From assembly GCF_900114715.1 (NCBI RefSeq), contig NZ_FOTY01000013.1, positions 20,744-84,743 on the forward strand: a DNA stretch of 64,000 nt, given 5' to 3'. Position numbers and translations under genes: made by a program. The notes under the pieces were generated by a model. That model saw nothing but the letters and a program-made list of their open reading frames with translations. It was not told where the DNA came from and did not search any database. Within the stretch, counting starts at the first letter, position 1. Each line of letters begins with the position of its first letter. Origin of the DNA: Salibacterium qingdaonense (lineage in GTDB: Bacteria > Bacillota > Bacilli > Bacillales > Marinococcaceae). Positions 35,603-44,447 of the stretch are shown here, one piece after another.

Positions 35603-37076
35603 ACGAAGAGCGGCCTTGCAGGAAAATGGCAGGGTTACGGAAATTTTTGTAGAACGCCCCGATGAGAACCGGATTGCAGGCAATATTTATAAAGGACGTG
35701 TGAAAGATGTCCTGCCCGGCATGCAGGCAGCGTTTGTCGATATCGGGAGGGAGAAAAACGGGTTTTTGTACCGTGATGAACTGGCTGGGTATAAACAGAA
35801 AAAAGAACCGCTCGAAGAAAAGGAAAATCGGAGTATATCCGAGTTTATTACACAAGGCCAGACTGTGCTGGTGCAGGTGCTGAAAGAAGAGTTTGGAAAG
35901 AAAGGAGCCAAACTGACGGAAAACGTGTCCCTGTCCGGAAAGTATACCGTATACCTTCCAGAAGGCGGTTACACAGGTATCTCAAAAAAAATGCAGGAAG
36001 AGAACCGGGAAGGGTGGCGAAGCTGGGCGGCGGAACAGCTGAACGAGGAAGAAGGGGTGATCATACGAACGATTTGTGAGCAGCTCGACGTTGATATTGT
36101 TGCCGCAGATATCGATTACCTCCGCGAGGATTGGAAGGAGATTCTCTCCCTTGCCGATCAAACGCGTACTCCGGGTTTGGTTTTGAAGGACGGCGGTATC
36201 GTAGAACAGCTGCTGCGTGATTATTCCATGGACGATATTCATCAGATTACAGCTGATTACTTTCCCGTTGTCCAGCAGTTGAAACGGATGCTTCGCTTTG
36301 AGGAAAGAGACACAAAAAAGGTAGCCTATTATCAAGGAAGAGAAAATCTTTTTGCCGCAAAAGGAATTGAAAAAGAAGTAGAAAAAGCGTTAAAGCCCAA
36401 TGTCTGGCTGAAAAACGGTGGATTTCTAGTCATAGAAAAAACAGAAGCTCTCACGGTGATTGATGTAAATACAGGCCGATACACCGGTGGAACGGATTTG
36501 ATGGAAACAGTCCGTCGTACGAACCTTGAAGCTGCCGCCGAGATTGCCGTTCAATTAAGGTTGCGTGATATTTCGGGCATCGTCATTATTGATTTCATCG
36601 ATATGAAAAAGGAATCCCATAAGGAAGAAGTAATAGGGGAATTAAAACAGGCTTTGAAAAAGGACAGAACGACAACAAATGTAACTGGTATGAGTACGCT
36701 TGGACTGGTGGAAATGACCCGCAAAAAAGTGAGAAGAGGCGTCGAAGATCTTCTTTTGGAACCATGCAGCGGCTGCCGCGGAACGGGGCGCCGTATCTCG
36801 GCGGAAACTCTTGCTTACCAGGCAGAACGTTATATCCATGAATGCCGCGGTATGGAATCCGAAGCTCTGGTTATCGAAATGCCGAAACGAGTACATGACT
36901 GGCTGCATGCAGAAGGTTCTTTCCTGCTTGAAACATGGACTTCCCGCTATTCATTTGTCATTTACACGATCCCCGGTGATGAAAAAAGCAGTATAACCAT
37001 TCGTTACACAGGGATTGAAACGGAGGCCAGAAGAAGAAAAGAAGCATTGGAAAAACAGGCACCAGCGCGTCATTGA
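35568..37076 (+). CDS. rng: Ribonuclease E/G family protein
   Basis: 502 residues. An S1-like domain is at about 35-120 (GNIYKGRVKDVLPGMQAAFVDIG, quoted in part: GRVKDVLPGMQAAFVDIG). The catalytic DNase I-like subdomain has TVIDVNTGRYTGG near 305 and IVIIDFIDM near 347 with the metal-binding Asp residues. The zinc-link CSGCRGTG near 402 is the Cys-x-x-Cys of RNase E/G. Short-form, G-like length without a long scaffold tail. ATG 35568 follows GAGAGG and overlaps the end of spoIVFB. B. subtilis lacks this gene at the locus, but several bacilli carry it before rplU. Confidence 0.92.
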   Translation: MIDIFLNTSTTERRAALQENGRVTEIFVERPDENRIAGNIYKGRVKDVLPGMQAAFVDIGREKNGFLYRDELAGYKQKKEPLEEKENRSISEFITQGQTVLVQVLKEEFGKKGAKLTENVSLSGKYTVYLPEGGYTGISKKMQEENREGWRSWAAEQLNEEEGVIIRTICEQLDVDIVAADIDYLREDWKEILSLADQTRTPGLVLKDGGIVEQLLRDYSMDDIHQITADYFPVVQQLKRMLRFEERDTKKVAYYQGRENLFAAKGIEKEVEKALKPNVWLKNGGFLVIEKTEALTVIDVNTGRYTGGTDLMETVRRTNLEAAAEIAVQLRLRDISGIVIIDFIDMKKESHKEEVIGELKQALKKDRTTTNVTGMSTLGLVEMTRKKVRRGVEDLLLEPCSGCRGTGRRISAETLAYQAERYIHECRGMESEALVIEMPKRVHDWLHAEGSFLLETWTSRYSFVIYTIPGDEKSSITIRYTGIETEARRRKEALEKQAPARH

Positions 37077-37101
37077 CACGGTTTCAAGGCTGTGATAAGA
37101 T
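37073..37101 (+). promoter_or_regulatory. Sigma-A promoter of rplU
   Basis: TTGACA (37073-37078) overlapping the rng stop codon, exactly 17 nt, TAAGAT (37096-37101). Confidence 0.8.
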
Positions 37102-37107
37102 GTCCTT

Positions 37108-37203
37108 TGTTAGTTGTTTGGCTGGCACCCAAACTTCAACCGCACACGCGCAGGTCTCAAGTCCGGAAACGGCACCTGTGCTGGCGAGTCTAAGTCATAG
37201 GAG
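37108..37203 (+). ncRNA. Ribosomal protein L21 leader
   Basis: A roughly 100-nt structured 5' region directly before rplU, with paired segments such as GGCTGGCACCC and GGCACCTGTGCTGGCGAG near its 3' end. Position, length and the GCACCTGTGCTGGCGAG-type ending fit the Firmicute L21 leader, thought to bind L21 for autoregulation. I recognise it by pattern; a covariance search would settle it. Confidence 0.75.
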
Positions 37204-37212
37204 GTGCAGAAG

Positions 37213-37521
37213 ATGTACGCTATTATCGAAACCGGCGGCAAGCAGGTCAAAGTGGAAGAAGGCCAGGAGGTCTACGTAGAAAAAGTGGACGCTTCCGAAG
37301 GGGAAGAAGTCACTTTTGACAATGTTATTTTTGTCGGCGGCGGTGAAGTGAAAACCGGTTCTCCATATGTAGATGGTGCGAAAGTTTCGGCAAAAGTGCA
37401 AAAGCATGGACGCCAGAAAAAAATCACTGTCTTTAAAATGAAGAAAAGAAAAGGTTACCGCCGTAAGCAGGGTCACCGTCAACCGTATACGAAAGTTATT
37501 ATCGACAAGATCGAAGCATAA
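37213..37521 (+). CDS. rplU: 50S ribosomal protein L21
   Basis: 102 residues starting [18 protein letters not shown], the universal L21 N-terminus, and ending with a basic [18 protein letters not shown] segment that contacts 23S rRNA. ATG 37213 is chosen because AGGAGG (37199-37204) is 8 nt upstream; an in-frame GTG overlaps that site. Operon rplU-prp-rpmA is standard in Firmicutes. Confidence 0.98.
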   Translation: MYAIIETGGKQVKVEEGQEVYVEKVDASEGEEVTFDNVIFVGGGEVKTGSPYVDGAKVSAKVQKHGRQKKITVFKMKKRKGYRRKQGHRQPYTKVIIDKIEA

Positions 37522-37533
37522 GGCCGGTATGCC

Positions 37534-37863
37534 ATGATAGAAATCAAGGTGGACCGGAATGAAAATGGGAAAATAGATGCTTTTTCGATGTCCGGACACG
37601 CAGAAAGCGGGCCGTACGGCTATGATTTGGTATGTGCCGGTGCTTCTGCCGTCTCATTCGGAGCAGTAAATGCTGTAGATGAAGTGTGCGGAGTGGATTT
37701 GGATGTCGAACTGGCTGATGAAGGCGGATGGCTTTTCTGCAGGGTGCCCCGGGGGCTTGCAAAACAGACCGGCAGAGAAGTTCAGCTGTTGCTGGAAGGT
37801 ATGCTCATTTCCCTTCAGACAATTGCCGAACAGTACGGTGATTATATACACATTTCAGACTGA
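37534..37863 (+). CDS. prp: Ribosomal-processing cysteine protease Prp
   Basis: 109 residues, YsxB/Prp family. The catalytic pair is visible: His22 in MSGHAESGPYGYD and Cys34 in DLVCAGASAVSFG. Prp removes the N-terminal extension of L27 in Firmicutes. The neighbouring rpmA product does carry such an extension, so enzyme and substrate are adjacent. Spacing to rpmA is 18 nt, all in one operon. Confidence 0.95.
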   Translation: MIEIKVDRNENGKIDAFSMSGHAESGPYGYDLVCAGASAVSFGAVNAVDEVCGVDLDVELADEGGWLFCRVPRGLAKQTGREVQLLLEGMLISLQTIAEQYGDYIHISD

Positions 37864-37878
37864 CAGGAGGTGAGAAAC

Positions 37879-38184
37879 ATGATGCTGAATTTGGATCTTC
37901 AATTTTTCGCCCAGAAAAAAGGTGTCGGAAGTACGAAGAACGGCCGTGACTCCATAGCGAAACGCCTCGGCGTGAAGCGTGCTGATGGACAGCAGGTAAC
38001 CGGCGGTTCCATTCTCGTACGCCAGCGCGGTACGAGCATCCACCCTGGTGAGAACGTAGGTATCGGCGGTGACGATACTCTTTTCTCCAAAGTGGACGGT
38101 GTTGTGAAATTTGAACGCCGCGGTAAAAAGAAAAAACAGGTGAGCGTTTACGCAAGCGAATCAAAAGAAATGCAGGAAGCGTAA
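37879..38184 (+). CDS. rpmA: 50S ribosomal protein L27 with cleavable N-terminal extension
   Basis: About 101 residues. The protein begins [25 protein letters not shown]; the LNLDLQFF part is the Prp-cleaved extension, and maturation before AQKKG would expose the N-terminus that reaches the peptidyl-transferase centre. Start ATG 37879 or 37882, both close behind AGGAGGTGA (37865-37873). A terminator follows. spo0B and obg, which usually come next in Bacillus, are not here. Confidence 0.97.
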   Translation: MMLNLDLQFFAQKKGVGSTKNGRDSIAKRLGVKRADGQQVTGGSILVRQRGTSIHPGENVGIGGDDTLFSKVDGVVKFERRGKKKKQVSVYASESKEMQEA

Positions 38185-38195
38185 CTATCTGTGAA

Positions 38196-38226
38196 AAGCG
38201 TCCCGTTTTTACGGGGCGCTTTTTTT
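38196..38226 (+). terminator. Intrinsic terminator after rpmA
   Basis: Stem AGCGTCCCGT (38197-38206) / ACGGGGCGCT (38211-38220), one G-U pair, then six or more T. Confidence 0.93.
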
Positions 38227-38228
38227 GT

Positions 38229-38590
38229 GTGATGTTGGAGGATGTATCAAACGCATTGTATTCCGATTCGGTGCGTCTTATCGTCCATTATCTATTCACC
38301 GGACGCCTGAAGTGGTCGATAGACTTGTTCTATGAGCTGTTTGACAACCACAGCAGCAGTTGAATGGTTTCTGAACAACCGTTATGAACTACTTTTGCTT
38401 TGAACTTCTCCGCAAACGGCTGGTACATGCTGCCTATCGATTGTTACTCCCGCATACCGTCTGGACAATGGAGAACCGCGGATTATCCCAATCAAGAAGA
38501 AAACGGGAAGGAAGCAGAAAATATCTTTCCATTTTTGAAGGTTCGGGTTTATACTGAATGCAGAAATGAAAAGGAAAGGCGGGAAACAAT
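38229..38590. other. Gene-poor interval after rpmA
   Basis: I see no supported gene. A 43-codon frame from ATG 38232 and a 64-codon frame from 38400 exist but neither has a ribosome site or recognisable protein character. A weak TATACT at 38552 could be the -10 of the downstream hydrolase. In Bacillus this place holds spo0B-obg, so the interval may be a rearrangement scar. Confidence 0.4.
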
Positions 38591-39334
38591 ATGAAAGTCA
38601 CGGTTATTGGATATTGGCACGCATTTCCGGAAGCAGGAGAAGCCGCCTCCGGCTATTTAATAGAAGAAGGGAACTTTCGAGTACTTATTGACTGCGGCAG
38701 CGGAGTGATTTCCCAGCTGCAGCAGTACAGTGATCTTGAAGACATCGATGCAGTTATTATTTCTCATTATCATAATGATCACATCGGGGATATTGGAGCT
38801 TTCCATTATTTTCGTCTGCTGCAGCCGGTCATTTCCGACAAACCGCAGCAGCCTGTGACTATTTACGGGCATAAAGAAGACCCGGCAGGATTTGAACATT
38901 TGTCTTTTAAAAATACTATCACCACGGAAGCTTATACAGCGGATAGCCCGCTTGAAGCCGGTCCTTTCACATTTACATTTTTCAAAACAATCCACCCGGT
39001 ACCTTGCTATGCCATGAAGATTCAAACGGAAACCGCTGTTCTTTTTTACTCGGCCGATACCGCCTTTTCTACCGAACTGGCTCATGCCGCTTCCGGAGCC
39101 GATCTTTTGATCGCGGAGTCGACCGCATACAAAGGTGAAGACGGTGCAGCGTTTGGTCACATGACAAGTGAAGAAGCCGGACAAATGGCCGGGCTTGCCA
39201 AAGTTCCCCACCTTCTTCTTACCCATCTCCCGCATTTTGGTGATCATGAGCAAATGATAGGAGAGGCGAAGAATGAATGTCCCGATACAAAAGTTGAAAA
39301 AGCCTCCTCCGGCTGGAGTAAAACGTTATCCTAA
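38591..39334 (+). CDS. MBL-fold metallo-hydrolase, YhfI-like
   Basis: 247 residues. The metallo-beta-lactamase motif HYHNDHIGD (HxHxDH) is at about residues 58-66; further ligands are His in FKTIHPVPCYAMKI near 138, Asp in YSADTAF near 157 and His in LTHLPHFGDHE near 212. The C-terminal HLPHFG pattern and short length resemble the YhfI / RNase Z-like hydrolase group, so an esterase or phosphodiesterase activity is possible, substrate unknown. RBS AAAGGCGGGAAAC precedes ATG 38591. Single gene, ending at its own terminator. Confidence 0.86.
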   Translation: MKVTVIGYWHAFPEAGEAASGYLIEEGNFRVLIDCGSGVISQLQQYSDLEDIDAVIISHYHNDHIGDIGAFHYFRLLQPVISDKPQQPVTIYGHKEDPAGFEHLSFKNTITTEAYTADSPLEAGPFTFTFFKTIHPVPCYAMKIQTETAVLFYSADTAFSTELAHAASGADLLIAESTAYKGEDGAAFGHMTSEEAGQMAGLAKVPHLLLTHLPHFGDHEQMIGEAKNECPDTKVEKASSGWSKTLS

Positions 39335-39338
39335 AGCA

Positions 39339-39369
39339 GAAGCTGTCCTTTCAAAGGGCAGCTTTTTTT
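39339..39369 (+). terminator. Intrinsic terminator after the MBL-fold gene
   Basis: AAGCTGTCCTTT / AAAGGGCAGCTT stem with a short loop and seven T. Confidence 0.9.
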
Positions 39370-39579
39370 AGGATGATGAAAATCATACCTTATATTTTCC
39401 CGCCCCGGTTTCAAAAAGGCCGGGGTACCTGCACAGGAAAAGGCATCGCTCACGCTTATGTTGATAAACAAATACCTAGAAAAATTATTATCATAAAAAA
39501 GAGATTGAAAAGCAGGGGGGATGAGAAAGACTGTCATAACAGTGTTGTACACACGAAGCGACAAATGCTGACTCCGTTC

Positions 39580-39653
39580 TTTACATTTCTTCATGTATGT
39601 TTACACAATCTTTACATCAGCACCACGTGTTCTTAATCTTCATTTCTTATACT
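39580..39653 (+). promoter_or_regulatory. Pho-box-like direct repeats and -10 of the pst operon
   Basis: TTTACA (39580), TTCATG (39590), TTTACA (39600) and TTTACA (39611) are spaced 10, 10 and 11 bp, the spacing of PhoP-binding direct repeats (TT-A/T/C-ACA). TATACT (39648-39653) is a likely -10. PhoPR activation under phosphate limitation is inferred. The remainder of 39370-39718 shows only a short GC-rich hairpin near 39404-39426. Confidence 0.68.
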
Positions 39654-39718
39654 TGCACTTGTGAGTGGGGAGAGACAAGCTCCTTATCCATTTAAACAAG
39701 AAAAAGGAGGAAGTGCTT

Positions 39719-40789
39719 TTGAGTATGAAAAAAGTATGGCTGTTTATCGCGCTTGCTGCAATTGTTGCATTCGCGGCAGCATGTGGTGGAGGTTCATCTG
39801 AAGAGTCCGAGGGATCAGGAAACGGTGAATCGACCGAAGAAACCTCCGGTGGAGACGGCAGTTCTGAAGAAGCATCTTCAGGCGAAGGCAGTTCCGAAGG
39901 ATCTTCTTCCGGCAGCGGTGAAGAAATATCCGGAGAAGTAGCAATTGACGGTTCTTCCACTGTATTTCCAATCATGGAAGCAGTTTCTGAAGAATATACA
40001 ACCGAGCATTCTAACGTTCAGGCACCGGTTGGTGTTTCCGGTTCCGGCGGCGGATTTGAGAAATTTATTGCAGGAGAAACCGATTTGAGTAACGCTTCCC
40101 GTGAAATTGCGGACGAAGAAGCGTCCGCTCTTGAAGAGAACGGCATCAGCTACTTTGAAATGACTCTTGCTTACGATGGTATTTCCGTTGTGGTCAATCA
40201 GCAGAACGACTTCATTGATCATCTTACAGTAGAAGAACTGAAGCAGATCTGGGTTGACGGCGGTGCAGAAACTTGGAGTGACGTCCGCAGTGAATGGCCT
40301 GATAAGCAGATTCAGCGATTCAGCCCGGGCACAGATTCCGGTACGTATGATTACTTCCATGAAACCATCCTTGAAGGTGACGACATTAACCGTAACGCTC
40401 AGCTGTCCGAAGACGACAACGTACTCGTACAGGGCGTTCAGGGAAGCCCGAACGGTATCGCTTACTTCGGGTACGCGTATTACGCTGAAAACCAGGACAG
40501 CCTGAAAGTGGTTCCGATTGACAATGGCGACGGTCCGGTTGAACCAAGTGAAGAAACAATCAACGACGGTTCCTACGCACCGCTTTCCCGTCCGTTGTTC
40601 ACGTATGTAAAGGAATCATCCCTTCAGGAGCCGCAGGTACTTGACTACGTACAGTTCCTGAATGAGAATGCCGGCGATCTTGCACTTGAAGTTGGATACG
40701 TCAACGCTTCTGAAGAAGTGTATCAGGAAAATGCGACAAAGATTGAAGAAGCAGCGGGCTCCGGTTCCGGTTCTGGTTCAGGAGAATAG
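39719..40789 (+). CDS. pstS: Phosphate-binding lipoprotein PstS
   Basis: 356 residues. A lipoprotein signal ends in the lipobox AFAAACGGG, so the Cys is lipidated and the protein is anchored outside the membrane. A Ser/Gly/Glu-rich linker of about 50 residues follows. The binding protein proper has [18 protein letters not shown] near 85, [12 protein letters not shown] near 115 and [13 protein letters not shown] near 205, the phosphate-coordinating loops. TTG 39719 is chosen with AAAGGAGG (39703-39710) 8 nt before; ATG 39725 is possible. A stable hairpin follows before pstC. Confidence 0.96.
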   Translation: MSMKKVWLFIALAAIVAFAAACGGGSSEESEGSGNGESTEETSGGDGSSEEASSGEGSSEGSSSGSGEEISGEVAIDGSSTVFPIMEAVSEEYTTEHSNVQAPVGVSGSGGGFEKFIAGETDLSNASREIADEEASALEENGISYFEMTLAYDGISVVVNQQNDFIDHLTVEELKQIWVDGGAETWSDVRSEWPDKQIQRFSPGTDSGTYDYFHETILEGDDINRNAQLSEDDNVLVQGVQGSPNGIAYFGYAYYAENQDSLKVVPIDNGDGPVEPSEETINDGSYAPLSRPLFTYVKESSLQEPQVLDYVQFLNENAGDLALEVGYVNASEEVYQENATKIEEAAGSGSGSGSGE

Positions 40790-40797
40790 CTCAGGCC

Positions 40798-40828
40798 AAA
40801 AGGTAAGATGCCTGCATCTTACCTTTTG
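40798..40828 (+). terminator. Hairpin between pstS and pstC (partial terminator / stabiliser)
   Basis: AAAAGGTAAGATG / CATCTTACCTTTT, 13-bp stem with a four-base loop and a weak T stretch. Probably raises pstS transcript level relative to the transporter genes, as is common in pst operons. Confidence 0.8.
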
Positions 40829-40865
40829 TCTACGTTTATGGAGTTAGACAGAAAGGGGATGCACG

Positions 40866-41804
40866 ATGTCAGACAATGAGCGGCCATCTATCCGTAAAAT
40901 GATAGAAGATAAAGCTTCACAAAAAGGGGCAACCAATGCAGCTGAAAAGACCATGCCGAAGTTGTTTCTTATATGTGCCATTATTTCTATATTAACAACG
41001 TTCGGGATCGTCTTGACTCTGCTTTTCGAAACAGTAACGTTTTTTTCCGAAGTGTCGATTGTTGAATTTCTAACAAGTTCCGAGTGGTATCCGATGTTTT
41101 CCGATCCGGATTACGGTATCAGACCGCTTCTGCTTGGGACATTTACAGTAGCCGCTATTGCTATGGTTGTAGCAATACCGGTTGGACTGGCGGTAGCCAT
41201 TTATTTGAGTGAGTATGCGAGTGATAAGAAAAGACGAACAATCAAACCAATTCTTGAGGTATTGGCCGGTATTCCCACTATAGTGTACGGTTTTTTTGCT
41301 TTGACCTTTGTAACGCCGGTATTGCAGTCTGTTATACCCGGACTGGCCATATACAATGCATTAAGCCCGGGACTTGTGATGGGAATTATGATTATACCAA
41401 TGGTGGCATCTCTGTCTGAGGACGCCATGAGTGCCGTGCCCCAATCGATGAGAGAAGGGGCTTTTGCACTTGGAGCCACCCGGCTTGAGGTGTCGCTTAA
41501 AGTAGTGTTTCCCGCTGCATTATCAGGCATTATAGCTTCTTTTGTCCTGTCTATATCCAGAGCCATCGGTGAAACAATGATTGTGACGGTTGCCGGCGGC
41601 GGAAGTCCGGCGCAGGGTTTTGATATCACGTCCTCCATGCAGACGATGACCGCTTATATCGTACAGATGAGCCTCGGGGACGCCGGGTTCGGTACGACCG
41701 TATATTACAGCATTTATGCAGTCGGCATGACATTGTTTATATTTACACTGGTCATGAATATTCTTGCCCAGTTTATTTCGAAGCGATTCAGGGAGGAATA
41801 CTGA
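40866..41804 (+). CDS. pstC: Phosphate ABC transporter permease PstC
   Basis: 312 residues, six transmembrane helices after a charged N-terminus of about 30 residues. The permease signature is EGAFALGATRLEVSLKVVFPAALSGI near residue 200, the EAA loop that contacts PstB (quoted in part: EGAFALGATRLEVSLKVVF). GETMIVTVAGGG near 237 is typical of PstC. RBS AAAGGGGATG. The stop overlaps the pstA ATG by one base. Confidence 0.96.
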   Translation: MSDNERPSIRKMIEDKASQKGATNAAEKTMPKLFLICAIISILTTFGIVLTLLFETVTFFSEVSIVEFLTSSEWYPMFSDPDYGIRPLLLGTFTVAAIAMVVAIPVGLAVAIYLSEYASDKKRRTIKPILEVLAGIPTIVYGFFALTFVTPVLQSVIPGLAIYNALSPGLVMGIMIIPMVASLSEDAMSAVPQSMREGAFALGATRLEVSLKVVFPAALSGIIASFVLSISRAIGETMIVTVAGGGSPAQGFDITSSMQTMTAYIVQMSLGDAGFGTTVYYSIYAVGMTLFIFTLVMNILAQFISKRFREEY

Positions 41805-42712
41805 TGAAGGAAGTTAGCCAGGAAAACACATCGGGGACACCAACAGAATATTTATCAGCACCATCCAACCTTCCGAAAAGAGAATGGAAAAACCGGTTAT
41901 TTAGAACGATATTTGCAACGGCAGTTATTTTCAGTCTGCTGATGCTGCTTATTCTTATTATTCGGATTATCACTCAAGGAATTGGCTCCATTGATTGGCA
42001 GCTCTTTACTAATTTTGCTTCCAGGCATCCGGACGAAGCAGGTTTAAAGGCACCGCTTATCGGAACCATCTGGATGATGGCATTGACCGGTCCGATTTCT
42101 TTTGTACTCGGGGTCGGCACAGCGATATATCTGGAAGAATACGCGAAGCCGAACCGCTTCACAACGCTGATCCAGACGAATATTTCCAACCTCGCCGGCG
42201 TACCGTCTGTTGTTTTCGGACTGCTCGGCCTTACGCTGTTCGTTCGTGAATTGTCGATGGGGCGCAGTCTTATTGCAGGGGCGCTGACGATGTCGCTTCT
42301 TATACTGCCGATTATCGTTGTATCTTCACAGGAGGCCCTCCGCGCCGTTCCGGCTGAATTGAAACAGGCTTCCTACGCGATGGGGGCGACAACGTGGCAG
42401 ACGATATTCAAGGTTGTACTGCCGGCTTCGGTACCGGGCATTTTAACGGGTACTATTCTCGCTCTTTCACGGGCGATTGGAGAGACAGCTCCACTCATCA
42501 TGATCGGAGCTCTGACGTACATCGCCTTTCTGCCCGAGAGTATTATGTCTCAGTTTACCGTCATGCCTATCCAGATCTTTAACTGGACAAACCGCCCGCA
42601 GGAAGAATTCCACATGGTAGCCGCAGCTGGAATCATTGTTCTTCTGGTTATGCTGCTTGTGATGAATTCCATTGCCGTATGGATACGGAATAAATTTCAA
42701 CGTCGATTCTAA
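41804..42712 (+). CDS. pstA: Phosphate ABC transporter permease PstA
   Basis: 302 residues, six transmembrane helices. EAA-loop QASYAMGATTWQTIFKVVL near 195 and IGETAPLIMIGA near 226 identify PstA. The N-terminal about 25 residues are polar. Partner of PstC in the membrane channel. Begins at the last base of the pstC stop. Confidence 0.96.
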   Translation: MKEVSQENTSGTPTEYLSAPSNLPKREWKNRLFRTIFATAVIFSLLMLLILIIRIITQGIGSIDWQLFTNFASRHPDEAGLKAPLIGTIWMMALTGPISFVLGVGTAIYLEEYAKPNRFTTLIQTNISNLAGVPSVVFGLLGLTLFVRELSMGRSLIAGALTMSLLILPIIVVSSQEALRAVPAELKQASYAMGATTWQTIFKVVLPASVPGILTGTILALSRAIGETAPLIMIGALTYIAFLPESIMSQFTVMPIQIFNWTNRPQEEFHMVAAAGIIVLLVMLLVMNSIAVWIRNKFQRRF

Positions 42713-42734
42713 ATTTTAAAAGAGGTGTTTTAAG

Positions 42735-43556
42735 ATGCTCGCAAGTCAGGAAAAAAATACAGAATATGAGGACAACACCACAATTGAAACCAAAAAAACC
42801 GGGAATTCCGTTTATAAAGTCGATCAGCTTAATCTGTGGTACGGGGAAGACCAGGCGCTGAAAAATATCGAACTGGATATCCCGGAACAGGAAGTGACCG
42901 CAATTATTGGTCCGTCAGGGTGCGGGAAATCCACGTTTATTAAAACACTGAACCGTTTGACAGAAATGATCCCTTCTGTAAAGACCTCAGGTGGCATCTA
43001 CTACCGGAATCAGGATATTTTCGACAAGAAATATAAAGTGGAACTGCTTCGGACGAAAGTAGGCATGGTTTTTCAGCAGCCGAACCCATTTCCAAAGTCC
43101 ATTTATGAAAATATCGTGTACGGCCCGAAAATCCACGGCATCAAAGACAAAAAAGTGTTGGATGAAATTGTGGAAAACAGCTTAAAGGGAGCGGCTCTCT
43201 GGGAAGAAGTGAAAGATGACCTGAAAAGAAACGCGTTTGGTCTTTCCGGTGGTCAGCAGCAGCGCCTCTGCATTGCAAGGTGTCTCGCCATAGAACCAGA
43301 TGTGCTTTTGATGGATGAGCCGACATCGGCACTTGACCCGATTTCAACTTTGAAAATTGAAGAGCTTGTACAGGAGTTAAAGAAAAACTACAGCATTATC
43401 ATCGTCACACACAATATGCAGCAGGCTGGAAGAATTTCAGATAATACCGCCTTTTTCCTGAATGGTGAGGTTGTGGAGTATGATCAGACAGACAAAATCT
43501 TTTCGTCACCTGATGACAAGCGCACTGAAGATTACATTTCCGGCCGATTCGGGTAA
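42735..43556 (+). CDS. pstB: Phosphate ABC transporter ATPase PstB
   Basis: 273 residues. Walker [13 protein letters not shown] near 58, Q-loop VFQQPNPFP near 109, signature [13 protein letters not shown] near 169 and Walker [14 protein letters not shown] near 187 are all intact. The [16 protein letters not shown] segment is specific to PstB. It has an N-terminal acidic extension of about 25 residues compared with B. subtilis. Confidence 0.97.
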   Translation: MLASQEKNTEYEDNTTIETKKTGNSVYKVDQLNLWYGEDQALKNIELDIPEQEVTAIIGPSGCGKSTFIKTLNRLTEMIPSVKTSGGIYYRNQDIFDKKYKVELLRTKVGMVFQQPNPFPKSIYENIVYGPKIHGIKDKKVLDEIVENSLKGAALWEEVKDDLKRNAFGLSGGQQQRLCIARCLAIEPDVLLMDEPTSALDPISTLKIEELVQELKKNYSIIIVTHNMQQAGRISDNTAFFLNGEVVEYDQTDKIFSSPDDKRTEDYISGRFG

Positions 43557-43573
43557 AGACAGGGGGCTGATGT

Positions 43574-44224
43574 ATGGGAGTAAGAGGAACCTATGAGCAG
43601 GAACTCGTCCAGCTAAAAGAAGATATTTCGACCATGGGAGAGGATGTGATTGCTGTGTTCAGGCAGGCACTGAATCTTCTTGAAAACCGTGATGACGAAA
43701 AAATAAAGACTCTCATTGAAGGGGACAGCGCCATTAATCAAAGGGAGCTTCAGATTCATGATGACGCTACAATGATGATTGCCCGCCAGCAGCCGGTGGC
43801 GACAGATTTACGTACAACCATTGCAGCTTTAAAAGTGTCCAGTGATCTGGAGAGAGTCGCTGATCTTGCAGTAGATATTGTGAAGGCGGCAAAGCGGATG
43901 GAACAGGAGAGCAACGGCAGCGAAATACAGGAAATCAGGGAAATGGCGGATGTTGCAGAAGAAATGCTTCGTGAAGCGTTGATTGCCTATCAGAATAGAG
44001 ACTTGATGCGCGCGCAGCGCATTGCCACGCTCGATGATACGGTAGACCGAAAGTATAAACATTACATTCAAAGGCTCTTTACTTTGAGCGACGAAACGAA
44101 TGCGGAGCAGACCACTCAGCTTGCATTCATCGGACGGTACGTGGAACGAATCGCAGACTACGGGACGAACCTTGCAGAATGGATAGTATATGAATCCAAC
44201 GGAAAACACTTTGATTTAAATTAA
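43574..44224 (+). CDS. phoU: Phosphate signalling regulator PhoU
   Basis: 216 residues, two three-helix PhoU repeats. Metal-cluster motifs of the type ExxxD are present in ERVADLAVDIVK near 95 and VERIADYGTNLAEW near 193. PhoU connects Pst transporter activity to the PhoR kinase. Last gene of the pst operon, followed by a terminator. Confidence 0.96.
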   Translation: MGVRGTYEQELVQLKEDISTMGEDVIAVFRQALNLLENRDDEKIKTLIEGDSAINQRELQIHDDATMMIARQQPVATDLRTTIAALKVSSDLERVADLAVDIVKAAKRMEQESNGSEIQEIREMADVAEEMLREALIAYQNRDLMRAQRIATLDDTVDRKYKHYIQRLFTLSDETNAEQTTQLAFIGRYVERIADYGTNLAEWIVYESNGKHFDLN

Positions 44225-44227
44225 ATG

Positions 44228-44264
44228 GTACCGGTGCAGTAATGCTGTACCGGTTATTTTTATT
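44228..44264 (+). terminator. Intrinsic terminator after phoU
   Basis: ACCGGTGCAG (44230-44239) / CTGTACCGGT (44245-44254) stem with a T-rich tail. Confidence 0.8.
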
Positions 44265-44344
44265 TCAGTAACGATGACAACAGACATTATTAGGTATATA
44301 GAACTAAAAAATAGACTTTTCAACAAAAAATATAGCAGCATCTA

Positions 44345-44371
44345 TGAAATTTTTCTTATAATAACCGATAT
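44345..44371 (+). promoter_or_regulatory. Sigma-D-like (motility sigma) promoter of the che operon
   Basis: TGAA (44345-44348), exactly 15 nt, ACCGATAT (44364-44371), against the consensus TAAA-N15-GCCGATAT. It is 76 bp before the cheA start codon. Confidence 0.62.
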
Positions 44372-44447
44372 TAGTGAAGTAATAGTTAGAAAAGAGAAGA
44401 AGGCAGCTTTTACCATAGATAACTTGCAGAATCAGGGGGTTTGGATA

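Noticed and set aside
38400..38594. 64-codon frame upstream of the MBL-fold gene
   Set aside because: No ribosome site, overlaps the ribosome site and start of the real gene, and no recognisable protein character.
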